Source: Devosia sp. 67-54
GTDB lineage: Bacteria > Pseudomonadota > Alphaproteobacteria > Rhizobiales > Devosiaceae
Reading direction: 5' to 3'
NCBI RefSeq assembly: GCF_001899075.1
Contig: NZ_MKVA01000005.1
Location: 682,001 to 746,000, forward strand
DNA length: 64,000 nt
This document shows positions 44,672-56,806 of this stretch, in pieces (position 1 is the stretch's first letter; the number at the start of each line of letters is the position of its first letter). The translations under genes and the position numbers were made by a program. The notes below the pieces were generated by a model. That model made no database searches. It was given only the letters and a program-made list of their open reading frames with translations, and had not been told where the DNA came from.

Positions 44672-46780
44672 ATGGCCAATATCAAAGTCGACGGCAAGCT
44701 GGTCGAGGTTCCGGACTACTTCACGCTGCTGCAGGCGGCGGAAGCGGCGGGGGCCGAGATCCCGCGCTTCTGCTACCATGAGCGGCTGTCGGTCGCCGGC
44801 AATTGCCGCATGTGCCTGATCGAGGTGAAGGGCGGGCCGCCCAAGCCGCAGGCGTCGTGCGCCATGGGCGTCAAGGATCTGCGTCCGGGCCCGAACGGCG
44901 AGCCGCCGGAAATCTTCACCAACACGCCGATGGTCAAGAAGGCCCGCGAAGGCGTGATGGAATTCCTGCTGATCAACCATCCGCTCGACTGCCCGATCTG
45001 CGACCAGGGCGGCGAGTGCGATTTGCAGGACCAGTCGATGGCCTATGGCGTCGACAGTTCGCGCTTTGCCGAGAACAAGCGCGCGGTCGAAGACAAATAT
45101 ATGGGGCCGATCGTCAAGACCTCGATGAACCGGTGCATCCAGTGCACCCGCTGCGTGCGCTTCACCACCGAGGTCGCCGGCATCACCGAGCTGGGCGCCA
45201 TCGGCCGCGGCGAAGACCTCGAGATCACCACCTATCTCGAGCGGGCGCTGACCAGCGAGCTCAGCGGCAACGTCGTCGACCTCTGCCCGGTCGGCGCGCT
45301 GACCAGCAAGCCGTACGCCTTCCAGGCGCGGCCGTGGGAGCTGGTCAAGACCGAGAGCATCGACGTCATGGACGCCGTCGGCTCCAACATCCGGGTCGAC
45401 AGCCGCGGGCGCGAGGTGATGCGCTTCCTGCCGCGCGTCAACGACGCGGTGAACGAGGAGTGGATCTCCGACAAGACCCGCCACGTCTGGGACGGGCTCA
45501 AGTCGCAGCGGCTCGACCGGCCGTATGTGCGCGTCGGCGGCAAGCTCCGGCCGGCGACGTGGGACGAGGCGTTCGCCGCCGTCGCCAGGGCGGTGAAAAA
45601 ATCCGGCATGGGCAACAAGGTCGGCGCCGTCGCCGGCGATCTCGCCGCCGTCGAGGACATGTACGCGCTCAAGGCGCTGATGACCGCCATGGGCTCGGGC
45701 ATGACCGACGTGCGTCCGCCGATGTCGGGGATCGATCCGTCGATGCCGCGCTCGGCCTATCTGTTCAACCCGACCATCGCCGGCATCGAGGAGGCCGACG
45801 CGATCCTCATCGTCGGCTCCAACCCGCGCAAGGAAGCGGCGGTGCTCAATGCGCGCATCCGCAAGGCCTGGCGGCAGCGCAGCACGCCGATCGCGGTGAT
45901 CGGCGACCATGCCGACCTGACCTATCCCTACGACTATCTGGGCGACGACATCTCGGTGCTGGCCGAGGTCGCCGCCGGCAAGGGCTTCGGCGAAAAGCTG
46001 AAGGCCGCCAAGAAGCCGCTGGTGATCGTGGGCGAGGGCGCCGTGTCGCATGGCGCCGCCTGGAACAAGCAGATCGGCCGCGACGTGATCGCGCTCGCCA
46101 GCAAGGCCGCGACCCTGGGCGAGGTCGCCGAGGGCTGGAACGGCTATGCGCTGCTGCACAACGCGGCGTCGCGCGTCGGCGGCATCGACATCGGCTTCGT
46201 GCCGCACAATGGCGGCGTCTGCTCGGCCGACCAGATCAAGGCGGCCGGCGACGGCAAGCTCGACGTGCTGTTCCTGCTCGGCGCCGACGAATACGACACG
46301 CGCGCCATGGGCGACGCCTTCGTGGTCTATGTGGGCACGCATGGCGATGCCGGGGCGCACCGCGCCGACGTCATCCTGCCGGCCGCCGCCTACACCGAAA
46401 AGTCCGGCACCTACGTCAACACCGAGGGCCGCGTGCAGCTTGGCGAGCGCGCCGTGTTCCCGCCGGGAGAGGCCAAGGAGGACTGGGCGATCTTCCGGGC
46501 GCTGAGCGCCGTGCTCGGCATGCCGCTGCCGTTCAACTCGCTGCGCGACCTGCGCCGCGCCATGTATGCGGAATTCCCGCATCTGGCGCAGATCGACCAG
46601 ATCGTGCCGGCCGGCATCGAGGGCATCCGCGACCTCGCCGGCCGCGAGATCAAGACCAGCTCGGCCAAGCTTCATTCACCCATCGGCGATTTCTATATGA
46701 CCAACCCGATCGCGCGCGCCTCGGCCATCATGGCCGAATGCTCGCAGCTCCAGGCTGGCCTCAAGCAGGCGGCGGAGTAA
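44672..46780 (+). CDS. nuoG: NADH-quinone oxidoreductase subunit G
   Basis: 702-residue 75-kDa-type subunit. Iron-sulfur ligands are clear: [15 protein letters not shown] with a following Cys (2Fe-2S, N1b), [18 protein letters not shown] (N5 region with its His), and [13 protein letters not shown] with CPVG (N4). The molybdopterin-oxidoreductase-like C-terminal half follows ([17 protein letters not shown]). nuoH starts five bases later. Confidence 0.97.
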   Translation: MANIKVDGKLVEVPDYFTLLQAAEAAGAEIPRFCYHERLSVAGNCRMCLIEVKGGPPKPQASCAMGVKDLRPGPNGEPPEIFTNTPMVKKAREGVMEFLLINHPLDCPICDQGGECDLQDQSMAYGVDSSRFAENKRAVEDKYMGPIVKTSMNRCIQCTRCVRFTTEVAGITELGAIGRGEDLEITTYLERALTSELSGNVVDLCPVGALTSKPYAFQARPWELVKTESIDVMDAVGSNIRVDSRGREVMRFLPRVNDAVNEEWISDKTRHVWDGLKSQRLDRPYVRVGGKLRPATWDEAFAAVARAVKKSGMGNKVGAVAGDLAAVEDMYALKALMTAMGSGMTDVRPPMSGIDPSMPRSAYLFNPTIAGIEEADAILIVGSNPRKEAAVLNARIRKAWRQRSTPIAVIGDHADLTYPYDYLGDDISVLAEVAAGKGFGEKLKAAKKPLVIVGEGAVSHGAAWNKQIGRDVIALASKAATLGEVAEGWNGYALLHNAASRVGGIDIGFVPHNGGVCSADQIKAAGDGKLDVLFLLGADEYDTRAMGDAFVVYVGTHGDAGAHRADVILPAAAYTEKSGTYVNTEGRVQLGERAVFPPGEAKEDWAIFRALSAVLGMPLPFNSLRDLRRAMYAEFPHLAQIDQIVPAGIEGIRDLAGREIKTSSAKLHSPIGDFYMTNPIARASAIMAECSQLQAGLKQAAE

Positions 46781-46784
46781 GCGC

Positions 46785-47882
46785 ATGCAGTTCATCGCCG
46801 CCGCCGCCAACTACCTTCTCGGCATCCCGGTCCTCGGCTGGGGCGACCAGATCGGCTTCGTCTACAAGGGGCTGCTGTTCCTCGTCGCGCTGCTGATCTT
46901 CACCGCCTACATCCTGCTCGCCGACCGCAAGATCTGGGCCGCCGTGCAGGTGCGCCGCGGTCCCAACGTGGTCGGGCCGTTCGGCCTGCTGCAATCGTTC
47001 GCCGACCTGCTGAAGTTCCTGCTCAAGGAGCCGATGATCCCGGCGAGCTCGGACAAGATCGTGTTCCTCTTGGCGCCATTGGTGACGTCGGTGCTGGCGC
47101 TCTCGGCCTGGGTGGTGATCCCGCTCGATGCCGGCTGGGCGCTCGCCAACATCAATGTCGGTATCCTCTACATCCTCGCCATCAGCTCGCTGGGCGTCTA
47201 CGGCATCATCATGGGCGGCTGGGCGTCGAACAGCAAATACGCCTTCATGGGCGCGCTGCGCTCGGCGGCGCAGATGGTGAGCTACGAGGTCTCGATCGGC
47301 TTCGTCATCATCACCGTGCTGCTCTGCGTCGGCTCGCTGAACCTGTCCGACATCGTGCTGGCGCAGCATCAGATGGGCATCGCGCACGCGCTGGGTGTGC
47401 CGTGGCTCAGCATTCTCGACTGGTTCTGGCTGCCGCTGTTCCCGATGTTCATCGTGTTCTTCATCTCGGCGCTGGCCGAGACGAACCGGCCGCCCTTCGA
47501 CCTGCCGGAAGCGGAGTCGGAGCTGGTGGCCGGCTTCATGGTCGAATATTCGTCGGCGCCGTACCTGCTGTTCCAGCTCGGCGAGTACATCTCGATCCAG
47601 CTGATGTGCGCCATGACCGCCATCCTGTTCCTGGGGGGCTGGGCGTCGCCGATCGACCTGCCGCCGTTCAACTGGGTGCCCGGCTGGATCTGGTTCATCC
47701 TGAAAGTCTGTTTCGTGTTCTTCGGCTTCGCCATGGTGAAGGCGTTCGTGCCGCGCTACCGCTACGACCAGCTGATGCGCATCGGCTGGAAGGTGTTCCT
47801 GCCGCTGTCGCTGGTCGCGGTGGTGGTGGTCGCCGGGGTGCTGCAGCTCACCGGCTGGGGCTGGCACGGAGGAGCGATGTGA
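46785..47882 (+). CDS. nuoH: NADH-quinone oxidoreductase subunit H
   Basis: 365-residue, eight- to nine-helix membrane subunit at the quinone-channel junction. Signatures: [23 protein letters not shown] (split), [43 protein letters not shown] (split), and [13 protein letters not shown]. The stop overlaps the nuoI start (TGATG). Confidence 0.97.
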   Translation: MQFIAAAANYLLGIPVLGWGDQIGFVYKGLLFLVALLIFTAYILLADRKIWAAVQVRRGPNVVGPFGLLQSFADLLKFLLKEPMIPASSDKIVFLLAPLVTSVLALSAWVVIPLDAGWALANINVGILYILAISSLGVYGIIMGGWASNSKYAFMGALRSAAQMVSYEVSIGFVIITVLLCVGSLNLSDIVLAQHQMGIAHALGVPWLSILDWFWLPLFPMFIVFFISALAETNRPPFDLPEAESELVAGFMVEYSSAPYLLFQLGEYISIQLMCAMTAILFLGGWASPIDLPPFNWVPGWIWFILKVCFVFFGFAMVKAFVPRYRYDQLMRIGWKVFLPLSLVAVVVVAGVLQLTGWGWHGGAM

Positions 47883-48370
47883 TGGGAGTGTTCCGCGCCA
47901 TCAACGGGCTGCTGCTCAAGGAGTTCGTCGTCGCCTATTGGGTGTCGCTGCGCTACTTCTTCGCGCCCAAAAAGACCATCAACTATCCGTTCGAGAAGAT
48001 GCCGTATTCGCCGCGCTTCCGCGGCGAGCACGCGCTGCGCCGCTACCCCAACGGGGAAGAGCGCTGCATCGCCTGCAAGCTGTGCGAGGCGATCTGCCCG
48101 GCGCAGGCCATCACCATCGAGGCCGGCCCGCGCCAGAACGACGGCACCCGTCGCACGGTGCGCTACGACATCGACATGGTGAAGTGCATCTATTGCGGCA
48201 TGTGCCAGGAGGCGTGCCCGGTCGACGCCATCGTCGAGGGGCCGAACTTCGAATTCGCCACCGAAACGCGCGAAGAGCTGTATTTCGACAAGAACAAGCT
48301 GCTCGACAATGGCGACCGCTGGGAGCGCGAGATCGCGCGCAACATCGCGCAGGACGCGCCGTACAGGTGA
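47882..48370 (+). CDS. nuoI: NADH-quinone oxidoreductase subunit I
   Basis: 162-residue ferredoxin-like subunit carrying two 4Fe-4S clusters (N6a, N6b): [12 protein letters not shown] and [12 protein letters not shown]. The N-terminal helix [16 protein letters not shown] and the [18 protein letters not shown] stretch are typical. Confidence 0.97.
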   Translation: MGVFRAINGLLLKEFVVAYWVSLRYFFAPKKTINYPFEKMPYSPRFRGEHALRRYPNGEERCIACKLCEAICPAQAITIEAGPRQNDGTRRTVRYDIDMVKCIYCGMCQEACPVDAIVEGPNFEFATETREELYFDKNKLLDNGDRWEREIARNIAQDAPYR

Positions 48371-48376
48371 GATGAC

Positions 48377-48985
48377 ATGACCCTTGCGCTGTTCTTCTTC
48401 TACGTGTTCTCGATCATCGCGGTGGCGTCGGCGCTGATGGTGATCGCCTCGCGCAATCCCGTGCACTCGGTGCTGTTCCTGATCCTCGTCTTCGTCAACG
48501 CGGCCGGGCTGTTCATGCTGGCCGGGGCGGAGTTCCTGGCGCTGATCCTGATCGTCGTCTATGTCGGCGCCGTGGCGGTGCTGTTCCTGTTCGTCACCAT
48601 GATGCTCGACGTCGATTTCGCCTCGCTGCGCCAGGGCATGCTGCAATACGCGCCGGTGGGCGTGGTGGTGGGCGTGATCCTGCTGCTCGAATTGCTGCTG
48701 GTGGGCGGCTCGTTCGTGATGGCGCCGCAGGTGAGCGGCGCCTCGGCGGTGCCGATCGACCACGCCGTCGACAACACCCGCGCCCTCGGCCAGGTGATCT
48801 ACACGCGCTACGTGTTCCTGTTCCAGGGCGCCGGCGCGGTGCTGCTGGTGGCCATGGTGGGCGCCATCGTGCTGACGCTGCAGCACAAGGCCAACGTCAA
48901 GCGGCAGAACATCGCGCACCAGACGCAGCGCACGCGCGCCGAGGCGACGGAGCTGGTCAAGGTGAAATCGGGGCAGGGGGTCTGA
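48377..48985 (+). CDS. nuoJ: NADH-quinone oxidoreductase subunit J
   Basis: 202-residue, five-helix membrane subunit. The conserved third helix is present (AEFLALILIVVYVGAVAVLFLFV with the pi-bulge YVGAV). Ends in a polar cytoplasmic tail. Starts six bases after nuoI. Confidence 0.96.
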   Translation: MTLALFFFYVFSIIAVASALMVIASRNPVHSVLFLILVFVNAAGLFMLAGAEFLALILIVVYVGAVAVLFLFVTMMLDVDFASLRQGMLQYAPVGVVVGVILLLELLLVGGSFVMAPQVSGASAVPIDHAVDNTRALGQVIYTRYVFLFQGAGAVLLVAMVGAIVLTLQHKANVKRQNIAHQTQRTRAEATELVKVKSGQGV

Positions 48986-48988
48986 GCC

Positions 48989-49309
48989 ATGTTGGACGCA
49001 GCGGGCATCGGCCTCGGGCACTATCTCACGGTGGCGGCGATCCTGTTCACGCTGGGCGTGTTCGGCATCTTCCTCAACCGCAAGAACATCATCATCATCC
49101 TGATGTCGGTCGAGCTGATCCTGTTGGCGGTCAACATCAACTTCGTGGCGTTCTCGGCGCAGCTGGGCGATCTCGCCGGACAGGTGTTCGCGCTGCTGAT
49201 CCTCACCGTCGCCGCCGCCGAGGCCGCCATCGGCCTTGCCATCCTCGTCATCTTCTACCGCAACCGCGGCACCATCGCGGTTGAGGACGTCAATCAGCTC
49301 AAGGGCTAA
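48989..49309 (+). CDS. nuoK: NADH-quinone oxidoreductase subunit K
   Basis: 106-residue, three-helix MrpC-like subunit. The essential membrane glutamates are in [17 protein letters not shown] and [13 protein letters not shown]. Starts three bases after the nuoJ stop. Confidence 0.97.
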   Translation: MLDAAGIGLGHYLTVAAILFTLGVFGIFLNRKNIIIILMSVELILLAVNINFVAFSAQLGDLAGQVFALLILTVAAAEAAIGLAILVIFYRNRGTIAVEDVNQLKG

Positions 49310-49314
49310 CCCTC

Positions 49315-51339
49315 GTGATCCAGGCCATCGTCTTCTTTCCGCTGATCGGCGCCCTGGTGGCAGGGCTGCTCGGGCGCGTCATCGGCCACCGCACGTCGGA
49401 ATACGTGACCACGGGCCTGCTGATCGTCGCGGCGATCCTGAGCTGGATCACCTTCTTCGGCTACTGGTTCGCGCCCGAAGGGGCCGAGCACGCCGTGACC
49501 AAGGTCGAGATCATGCGCTGGATCGCCTCGGGCGACCTCGACCTGCGCTGGATTCTGCGCGTCGACACGCTGACTGCGGTCATGCTGATCGTCGTCACCA
49601 CGGTGTCGAGCCTGGTGCACGTCTATTCCATTGGCTACATGGCCGACGATCCGCACCGGGCGCGGTTCTTCGCCTATCTGTCGCTGTTCACCTTCGCCAT
49701 GCTGATGCTGGTGACGGCCGACAATTTCCTGCAGATGTTCTTCGGCTGGGAGGGCGTCGGCCTCGCCTCATACCTGCTGATCGGCTTCTGGTACACGCGG
49801 CCCGCCGCCAACGCCGCCGCCATCAAGGCGTTCGTGGTCAACCGCGTCGGCGATTTCGGCTTCGCGCTGGGCATCTTCGCCGCCTACATGGTGCTGGGGC
49901 ATCTGGGGTTCGACGAGGCCTTCGCGGCCGTTTCGGGCGCCAGCGGCAAGACCATCCACTTCCTCAGCTGGGATCTCGACGCGATGACCGTCGTGTGCCT
50001 GCTGCTGTTCATGGGCGCCATGGGCAAATCGGCGCAGTTCCTGCTGCACACCTGGCTGCCCGACGCCATGGAGGGCCCGACCCCGGTCAGCGCCCTGATC
50101 CATGCGGCGACAATGGTCACCGCCGGCGTGTTCATGGTGGCGCGGCTGTCGCCGATGTTCGAGGCCTCGCCCTTCGCCATGAGCGTGGTGTTCGTGATCG
50201 GCGCCATCACCGCGTTCTTCGCGGCGACGGTCGGGCTGGTGCAGAACGACATCAAGCGCGTCATCGCCTATTCGACCTGTTCGCAGCTCGGTTACATGTT
50301 CGTGGCGCTGGGCGCTGGGGTCTATTCGGTCGGCATCTTCCACCTGTTCACCCACGCCTTCTTCAAGGCGCTGCTGTTTTTGGGCGCCGGCTCGGTGATC
50401 CACGCCATGCACCACGAGCAGGACATGCGGAACATGGGCGGGCTGCGCCGCAAGATCCCGATCACTTACTGGATGATGCTGATCGGCACCTTCGCGCTCA
50501 CCGGCGTCGGCATTCCGTTCACGCCGCTCGGCTTCGCCGGCTTCTTCAGCAAGGACGCCATCATCGAGGCCGCCTATTCGGTGGGCGGGAACCTGGGCAC
50601 CTTCGGCTTCTGGTCGCTGGTGATCGCGGCGGGCTTCACCAGCTTCTATTCCTGGCGGCTGATCCATCTGACCTTCCACGGCGAGCCGCATCACGACGCG
50701 CCGGCGGCGCATGACGACCACGCGGCGCATGACGACCATGGCCACGATGCGCATCACGCCTTCGACCATGCGCATGAGAGCCCCACCGTCATGCTGGTGC
50801 CGCTCTACATCCTCGCGGCGGGCGCGGTGCTGTCAGGCACGGTGTTCACCGGCTATTTCTTCGCCAATCCCGAACTGGTGCAGCATTTCTTCAACGGCGC
50901 CGTCGCGGTGGTGACCGAGCGCTACGAGGCCGCGCACCACGTGCCGGTGCTGGCAAGTCTGGCGGCGACCATCGCCATGCTGATCGGCTTCGGCGTCGCC
51001 TGGTACATGTACATGGTGGACCGCACCGCGCCGGCGCGGCTCGCCGCGTCGAACCGCGGGCTCTACCAGTTCCTGCTCCACAAATGGTACTTCGACGAGC
51101 TCTACGACCGCATCTTCGTGCGTCCGGCCTTCTGGATCGGCAACGCGCTGTGGAAGGGCTTTGACGACTGGCTGGTCGACCAGACGCTGGTCGAGGGCCT
51201 CGGCGCCCGCGTCAAGGACGTGACCAACCGCGTCGTCCGCCTGCAGTCGGGCTACCTCTATACCTATGCATTCGTGATGCTCATCGGGATCGCGCTGCTT
51301 TTGACCTGGGCCATCGTTGCCGGAGGGCTCCTGGGATGA
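49315..51339 (+). CDS. nuoL: NADH-quinone oxidoreductase subunit L
   Basis: 674-residue antiporter-like subunit with the distal transverse helix. GTG start. Conserved proton-path elements: [49 protein letters not shown] (split). An unusual His/Asp-rich loop lies at residues about 457-490, with a near-duplicated [18 protein letters not shown] unit that could bind metal. The C-terminal helix region ([20 protein letters not shown]) is normal. Overlaps nuoM by four bases (ATGA). Confidence 0.97.
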   Translation: MIQAIVFFPLIGALVAGLLGRVIGHRTSEYVTTGLLIVAAILSWITFFGYWFAPEGAEHAVTKVEIMRWIASGDLDLRWILRVDTLTAVMLIVVTTVSSLVHVYSIGYMADDPHRARFFAYLSLFTFAMLMLVTADNFLQMFFGWEGVGLASYLLIGFWYTRPAANAAAIKAFVVNRVGDFGFALGIFAAYMVLGHLGFDEAFAAVSGASGKTIHFLSWDLDAMTVVCLLLFMGAMGKSAQFLLHTWLPDAMEGPTPVSALIHAATMVTAGVFMVARLSPMFEASPFAMSVVFVIGAITAFFAATVGLVQNDIKRVIAYSTCSQLGYMFVALGAGVYSVGIFHLFTHAFFKALLFLGAGSVIHAMHHEQDMRNMGGLRRKIPITYWMMLIGTFALTGVGIPFTPLGFAGFFSKDAIIEAAYSVGGNLGTFGFWSLVIAAGFTSFYSWRLIHLTFHGEPHHDAPAAHDDHAAHDDHGHDAHHAFDHAHESPTVMLVPLYILAAGAVLSGTVFTGYFFANPELVQHFFNGAVAVVTERYEAAHHVPVLASLAATIAMLIGFGVAWYMYMVDRTAPARLAASNRGLYQFLLHKWYFDELYDRIFVRPAFWIGNALWKGFDDWLVDQTLVEGLGARVKDVTNRVVRLQSGYLYTYAFVMLIGIALLLTWAIVAGGLLG

Positions 51340-52838
51340 ACTCGATCCTGACGCTCGTCACTTTCCTGCCGCTGCTCGGCGCCGCCATCCTGCTGTTCGT
51401 GCCGGCCGGCGACAGCGGCAAGACCGCCGCGCGCTGGGTGGCGCTGGTCGTGTCCGCCGCGACCTTCATCCTGTCGCTGTGGATGTGGTCGCGTTTCGAC
51501 AATGCCAACCCCGGCTTCCAGTTCGTCGAGAACTACGAGTGGATCGGCTCGTCCATCGGCTACCGCATGGGCGTCGACGGCGTGTCGGTTCTGTTCGTGG
51601 TGCTGACGGCGCTGCTGACGCCGGTGGTGGTGATCTCGAGCTGGAACTCGATCCAGACCCGCGTGCGCGACTACATGCTGGTGTTCCTGATCCTCGAGAC
51701 GCTGTGCATCGGGGTGTTCACCGCGCTCGACCTCGCGATGTTCTACGTGTTCTTCGAGGGCAGCCTGATCCCGATGTTCCTGATCATCGGCATCTGGGGC
51801 GGCAAGCGGCGCATCCAGGCGGCGTACAAATTCTTCTTCTACACCTTCACCGGCTCGGTGCTGATGCTGCTCGCCATCATGGCGATGTACTGGCAGGCCG
51901 GCACGCTCGACATCCGCAAGCTGCTCGCCTTCCATTTCGATCCGGCGCTGCAGACCTGGCTGTGGCTGGCGTTCTTCGCCTCGTTCGCGGTGAAGATGCC
52001 GATGTGGCCGTTCCACCGCTGGCTGCCGGAGGCCCACGTCGAGGCGCCCACCGGCGGCTCGGTGATCCTGGCGGCGATCCTGCTGAAGCTCGGCGGCTAC
52101 GGCTTCATCCGCTTCTCGCTGGCGATGTTCCCCGACGCCTCGGTGCAGTTCGCGCCGTTCGTGTTCACGCTCTCGGTCGCGGCGATCGTGCTCACCTCGC
52201 TGGTGGCGCTGGTGCAGACCGACATGAAGAAGCTGATCGCCTATTCGTCGGTGGCGCATATGGGCTTCGTCACCATGGGCATCTTCTCGGGCAACGTCAT
52301 GGGCGTGCACGGCGCGGTGTTCCAGATGATCTCGCACGGTATCGTGTCGGGCGCGCTGTTCCTGTGCGTCGGCGTCGTCTACGACCGGCTGCACACGCGC
52401 GACATCGCCGCCTATGGCGGGCTCGTCTCCAACATGCCGCGCTACGCCGTCGCCTTCATGGTGTTCACCATGGCCAATGTCGGCCTGCCGGGCACCTCGG
52501 GCTTCATCGGCGAGTTCCTGACAATGATCGGCACCTTCCAGGTCAACACCTGGGTGGTGTTCTTCGCGGCGTTCGGCGTGATCCTGTCGGCGGCCTATGC
52601 GCTCTACCTCTACCGGCGCATCATCTTCGGGGCGCTGACCAAGGAGTCGCTCAAGGGCCTGCTCGATCTCGACGCGCGCGAGATCACCGTGCTGGTGCCG
52701 CTGGTCGTGCTCACCATCTTCTTCGGCTTCTATCCAGCGCCGATCCTCGATGCGACCGCCGCATCGGTGAACCTCGTCGCGGAAAACTTCAGCAAGGCGA
52801 TCAGCACCGGCGCGGCGCTCGTCGCGTCGGTGAACTAG
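51336..52838 (+). CDS. nuoM: NADH-quinone oxidoreductase subunit M
   Basis: 500-residue antiporter-like proton pump. Signatures: [33 protein letters not shown] (split), [47 protein letters not shown] (split), with the key membrane Glu and Lys residues. ATG start inside the nuoL end. Confidence 0.97.
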   Translation: MNSILTLVTFLPLLGAAILLFVPAGDSGKTAARWVALVVSAATFILSLWMWSRFDNANPGFQFVENYEWIGSSIGYRMGVDGVSVLFVVLTALLTPVVVISSWNSIQTRVRDYMLVFLILETLCIGVFTALDLAMFYVFFEGSLIPMFLIIGIWGGKRRIQAAYKFFFYTFTGSVLMLLAIMAMYWQAGTLDIRKLLAFHFDPALQTWLWLAFFASFAVKMPMWPFHRWLPEAHVEAPTGGSVILAAILLKLGGYGFIRFSLAMFPDASVQFAPFVFTLSVAAIVLTSLVALVQTDMKKLIAYSSVAHMGFVTMGIFSGNVMGVHGAVFQMISHGIVSGALFLCVGVVYDRLHTRDIAAYGGLVSNMPRYAVAFMVFTMANVGLPGTSGFIGEFLTMIGTFQVNTWVVFFAAFGVILSAAYALYLYRRIIFGALTKESLKGLLDLDAREITVLVPLVVLTIFFGFYPAPILDATAASVNLVAENFSKAISTGAALVASVN

Positions 52839-52847
52839 GGAACAGTG

Positions 52848-54296
52848 ATGACCTCCGATCTTACGAGCTTCGCGGCCCTGGCGCCGGCCTATCCCGAACT
52901 GCTGCTGGCGGTCGGGGCGGTGGTGCTGCTGCTCGCCGGCGTGCTGTTCTCCAGGGAGCGCTCGACCGGCCTGGCGCTCATTTCCATCGTGCTGCTGATC
53001 GCGGTGATCGCCGTGGCCCTGTGGCAGCCGGCCGAGGGCACGCTGTTCAATGGCGGCTTCATCGTCGATGGCTTCGCCCGCTACATGAAGCTTCTGGTGC
53101 TGGGCGGCTCGGCGGTGACGCTGATCCTTTCGACTTCGGCCGCCAAGCCGTTCGGCCTCGACAAGTTCGAATATTCGATCCTGGTGCTGCTGGCGACGCT
53201 GGGCATGATGGTCATGGTGTCGGCCAACGACCTGATGAGCCTGTATGTCAGCCTCGAGCTGCAGAGCCTCGCGCTCTACGTCGTCGCCGCGCTCAAGCGC
53301 GACGATTCCCGCGCCACCGAGGCCGGCCTCAAATATTTCGTGCTCGGCGCGCTCGCCTCGGGCCTGCTGCTCTACGGGGCGTCGCTGGTCTATGGCTTCA
53401 CCGGGCTGACCCAGCTCGACCAGATCGTCGGCGCTATCGCCGGCGAGCATCGCTCGATCGGGCTGATCTTCGGCATGGTGTTCCTGCTCGCCGGCATCGC
53501 CTTCAAGATCTCGGCCGTGCCGTTCCACATGTGGACGCCCGACGTGTACGAGGGCGCGCCGACGCCGGTGACGGCGTTCTTTTCGACCGCGCCGAAGGTT
53601 GCGGCCATGGCGCTGATCATCCGCGTGGTGACGGTGAGCTTCGGGCCGATCACGCATGACTGGCAGCAGATCGTGGTGTTCCTGTCGATCGCCTCGATGG
53701 TGCTGGCCGCCTTCGCCGCCATCGGCCAGAACAACCTCAAGCGCCTGTTGGCCTATTCCTCGATCGGCCATGTCGGCTTCGCGCTGGTCGGGCTCAGCGC
53801 CGGCACCGCGGTGGGCGTCGAGGGCGTCGCGATCTACCTCGCCATCTACATCACCATGAACATCGGTTTCTTCGCCGTGCTGCTGTCGCTGCGCACTGCC
53901 GACGGCGCCTATGTCGAGACCATCCCGCAGCTCGCCGGCCTGGCGCAGAAGCGGCCGTTCGTCGCCGCCATCATGGCGGTGGTGATGTTCTCGTTCATCG
54001 GCCTGCCGCCGCTCGCCGGCTTCTTCGCCAAATGGCAGGTGTTCCTCGCCGCCATCGATGCGCATCTGTTCGCGCTGGCGATCATCGGCGTGCTGGCGAG
54101 CGCCGTGAGCGCCTTCTACTATCTGCGTATCGTCAAGGTGATGTATTTCGACGAGGCCACCACTGAGTTCGAGGCTGCGCCGGCCGAACTCACCGCCGTC
54201 ATGGCCGTGACCGGCTTCCTGCTGGTGACGTATTTCGTCACCGTCGGAGCGCCGCTCTACAACGCTGCCCACGCGGCGGCCGGAAGCCTGTTCTAA
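52848..54296 (+). CDS. nuoN: NADH-quinone oxidoreductase subunit N
   Basis: 482-residue antiporter-like subunit closing the operon. Signatures: [45 protein letters not shown] (split), [20 protein letters not shown] at 52848 is preceded by AGGGA at six bases; a GTG one codon earlier is in frame. birA begins at the base after the stop codon. Confidence 0.97.
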   Translation: MTSDLTSFAALAPAYPELLLAVGAVVLLLAGVLFSRERSTGLALISIVLLIAVIAVALWQPAEGTLFNGGFIVDGFARYMKLLVLGGSAVTLILSTSAAKPFGLDKFEYSILVLLATLGMMVMVSANDLMSLYVSLELQSLALYVVAALKRDDSRATEAGLKYFVLGALASGLLLYGASLVYGFTGLTQLDQIVGAIAGEHRSIGLIFGMVFLLAGIAFKISAVPFHMWTPDVYEGAPTPVTAFFSTAPKVAAMALIIRVVTVSFGPITHDWQQIVVFLSIASMVLAAFAAIGQNNLKRLLAYSSIGHVGFALVGLSAGTAVGVEGVAIYLAIYITMNIGFFAVLLSLRTADGAYVETIPQLAGLAQKRPFVAAIMAVVMFSFIGLPPLAGFFAKWQVFLAAIDAHLFALAIIGVLASAVSAFYYLRIVKVMYFDEATTEFEAAPAELTAVMAVTGFLLVTYFVTVGAPLYNAAHAAAGSLF

Positions 54297-55121
54297 TTGG
54301 CCAGTTTCTGGCTCGGGCCTGTTGCCTCGGCGCGAGGTTTCCGCGTCTTCGGCTTCGACGAGATCGGCTCGACCAGCACCGAGGCGGCGCGCGCGGCCGG
54401 GGCCGGTGATGCCGGCGATGTGTGGTTCGCGGCGCTGCGGCAGACCGCGGGACGCGGCCGCCGCGGCCGCGTCTGGGAGACGCCCTCCGGCAATCTCGCG
54501 GCGAGCCTGCTGCTGGTGCCCGGCTGCGATCCGGCCGCCGCGGCGACGCTGGGGTTCGTTGCCGGCATCGCGCTCAACCGGGCGCTGATCGCCGCCCTGC
54601 CGGCCGGAGTAGTGAAGCAGGGCATCGACGGCGCCGACGGGGCAGGGCACCGTCTCGCGCTCAAATGGCCCAACGACGTCCTCGCCGACGGCGCCAAGCT
54701 CGCCGGCATCCTGCTCGAGGCGCACAAGCGGCCCGATGGATCGCTGGCGGTGGTGATCGGCTTCGGCGTCAATGTCGTATATGCACCTTCCGGGTTGCCT
54801 TATCCGGCGACCAGCCTGGCCGATCTCGGCCTGGCGGCCAGCGCCGAAACGCTGTTCGCCACGCTGGCGGAGGAATGGGTCGTCGCCTACGAGCTGTGGA
54901 ACGGCGGCCGCAATGTCGGTGCCGTGCTGGCCGAGTGGCGTTCGGCCGCTGCCGGCATCGGCGCCGAGGTGGCGGTGAAGCGCGACACCGACGTGGTGCG
55001 CGGCATCTTCGAAAACATCGATGAGAGCGGCCGGCTGATCGTTCGGGCCAATGACAATTCGCGCATCGCCATCTCGGCCGGCGACGTGCATTTCGGCGTG
55101 ACCGCCACTGTGAGGGCCTGA
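54297..55121 (+). CDS. birA: Biotin--[acetyl-CoA-carboxylase] ligase
   Basis: 274-residue biotin protein ligase that makes biotinyl-AMP and attaches biotin to carrier lysines. Motifs: TAGRGRRGRVWETPSGN (biotin/AMP loop), LKWPNDVL, AGILLEA, and a C-terminal SH3-like domain (DTDVVRGIFENIDESGRLIV). There is no N-terminal winged helix, so it is a monofunctional ligase and not a repressor. TTG start directly follows nuoN TAA; overlaps rnj (TGATG). Confidence 0.93.
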   Translation: MASFWLGPVASARGFRVFGFDEIGSTSTEAARAAGAGDAGDVWFAALRQTAGRGRRGRVWETPSGNLAASLLLVPGCDPAAAATLGFVAGIALNRALIAALPAGVVKQGIDGADGAGHRLALKWPNDVLADGAKLAGILLEAHKRPDGSLAVVIGFGVNVVYAPSGLPYPATSLADLGLAASAETLFATLAEEWVVAYELWNGGRNVGAVLAEWRSAAAGIGAEVAVKRDTDVVRGIFENIDESGRLIVRANDNSRIAISAGDVHFGVTATVRA

Positions 55122-56797
55122 TGCCGACACCCCGTCCCGACGAACTGGTGTTCGTGCCGCTTGGCGGCGTCGGCGAAATCGGCATGAACATGGCCGCCTA
55201 CGGCTTCGGCCCGCCCAGCGGCCGCAAATGGATCGTGGTCGATTGCGGCGTCACCTTCGCCGGTCCGGCGCAGCCCGGCATCGAACTGATCATGGCCGAC
55301 CCGACCTTCCTCGAGGACAATGCCGAGGACGTGCTGGCGCTGATCCTGACGCACAGCCACGAAGACCATTACGGCGCCGTGCTCGATCTCTGGCCGGCCT
55401 TCGACCGGCCGGTCTATGCCACCGCCTTCACCGCCGCGATGCTCAGCGCCAAGCGCGCCGCCGACAACATCGTCGACGACGTCGCGGTGCGGCCGATGCA
55501 GGTGGGCAAGCCCTTCACCGTCGGCCCGTTCACCATCGAGGCGATCAACGTCGCCCACTCGATCCCCGAAAGCTGCGCTCTCGCCATCACCACCCCGGTC
55601 GGGCGCGTGATCCACACCGGCGACTGGAAGCTCGATCCGCGTCCCATCGCCGCGCCGCCCACCGACGAGGCGCGCTTCCGGGCGCTCGGCGCCGAGGGCA
55701 TTCCGATCGCGCTCGTCTGCGACAGCACCAACGCGCTCAAGGACGGCGAGAGCCCCAGCGAGGACGAGGTGGCGGCAACGCTCGCCGCGCTCATCGCCGA
55801 GGCGCCGCACCGGGTGGCGCTCACCACCTTCGCCTCCAATGTCGGGCGCGTCATCTCCATCGCCCGCGCCGCCGCAAAGGCCGGCCGCCAGGTGGTGATG
55901 TCGGGCCGGGCGCTGCACCGGATCACCACCATCGCGCGCGAATTGGGCATGCTGGAGGGGTTGCCGCCGTTCCTCGACCAGGACGCGTTCAAGACGCTGG
56001 CGCGCGACAAGATCGTGGTGCTGTGCACCGGCAGCCAGGGCGAGGCGCGCGCCGCCATCGCCCGCATCGCCCGCGGCGAGCACCCGGCGATCGACCTCAA
56101 CGCCGGCGACCGGGTGATCTTTTCGTCCTGGGCCATCCCCGGCAACGAGCGCGAAGTCATCGACATCCAGAACCTGTTCATCGATCGCGGCATCGACGTC
56201 ATCACCCAGCATGACGGTCTGGTGCACACCACCGGCCACCCGCGCCGCGAGGAACTGAAGCGCCTCTACGACTGGGTGAAGCCGGTGACGCTGGTGCCGG
56301 TGCATGGCGAGGCGGCGCATCTCGAGGCGCATGCCGCGCTCGGGCGCCAGCACGGCATCGCCAACGTGGTGCACGCCCGCAATGGCGACATGATCCGGCT
56401 GTTCCCCGAGGTGACGCAGTTCCCGGGCGAGGTGCGCACCGGCGAGCTCTATCTCGACGGCAACGTGCTGTGCACCCCCGAGGAATCCGGGGTGAAGGGA
56501 CGCCGCCGCCTGAGTTTCGGCGGCCATATCGTGGTGAGCGTCGTGGTCGACCGGAGCGGTGGCATCGTCTCCGGCCCCGATTTTTCCATCGAGGGTCTGC
56601 CCGAGGTCGAGGACGACGACGAGTCGCTGACCCGGCTGGTGCGCAACACCGTCAACGGCGCGCTCAAATCGATCCCGCCCAAGCGGCGCGCCGACCCCGA
56701 CGTGGTCGACAACGCGCTGCAGCGCGCGGTGCGCGGCGAGGTCAGCGCCTGGTGGGGCAAAAAGCCCAATGTGACGGTGTTCGTGCACCGGGTATAG
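55121..56797 (+). CDS. rnj: Ribonuclease J
   Basis: 558-residue metallo-beta-lactamase/beta-CASP nuclease with 5'-3' exo- and endonuclease activity, a main RNA decay enzyme in Alphaproteobacteria. Zinc motif HSHEDH at residues 78-83; the beta-CASP His appears in HTTGHPRREEL, and VPVHGEAAHLEAH is motif C. A C-terminal domain follows. Starts within the birA stop. Confidence 0.96.
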   Translation: MPTPRPDELVFVPLGGVGEIGMNMAAYGFGPPSGRKWIVVDCGVTFAGPAQPGIELIMADPTFLEDNAEDVLALILTHSHEDHYGAVLDLWPAFDRPVYATAFTAAMLSAKRAADNIVDDVAVRPMQVGKPFTVGPFTIEAINVAHSIPESCALAITTPVGRVIHTGDWKLDPRPIAAPPTDEARFRALGAEGIPIALVCDSTNALKDGESPSEDEVAATLAALIAEAPHRVALTTFASNVGRVISIARAAAKAGRQVVMSGRALHRITTIARELGMLEGLPPFLDQDAFKTLARDKIVVLCTGSQGEARAAIARIARGEHPAIDLNAGDRVIFSSWAIPGNEREVIDIQNLFIDRGIDVITQHDGLVHTTGHPRREELKRLYDWVKPVTLVPVHGEAAHLEAHAALGRQHGIANVVHARNGDMIRLFPEVTQFPGEVRTGELYLDGNVLCTPEESGVKGRRRLSFGGHIVVSVVVDRSGGIVSGPDFSIEGLPEVEDDDESLTRLVRNTVNGALKSIPPKRRADPDVVDNALQRAVRGEVSAWWGKKPNVTVFVHRV

Positions 56798-56806
56798 GCT
56801 CACGCC

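Noticed and set aside
44348-46675. Long minus-strand frame opposite nuoG
   Set aside because: Antisense shadow of nuoG with low-complexity composition and no recognisable domain.
51264-55130. Very long open frame on the minus strand opposite nuoM, nuoN and birA
   Set aside because: High GC keeps antisense frames open; the translation is His/Arg/Gly-rich without domains, while the plus strand encodes three clear proteins.
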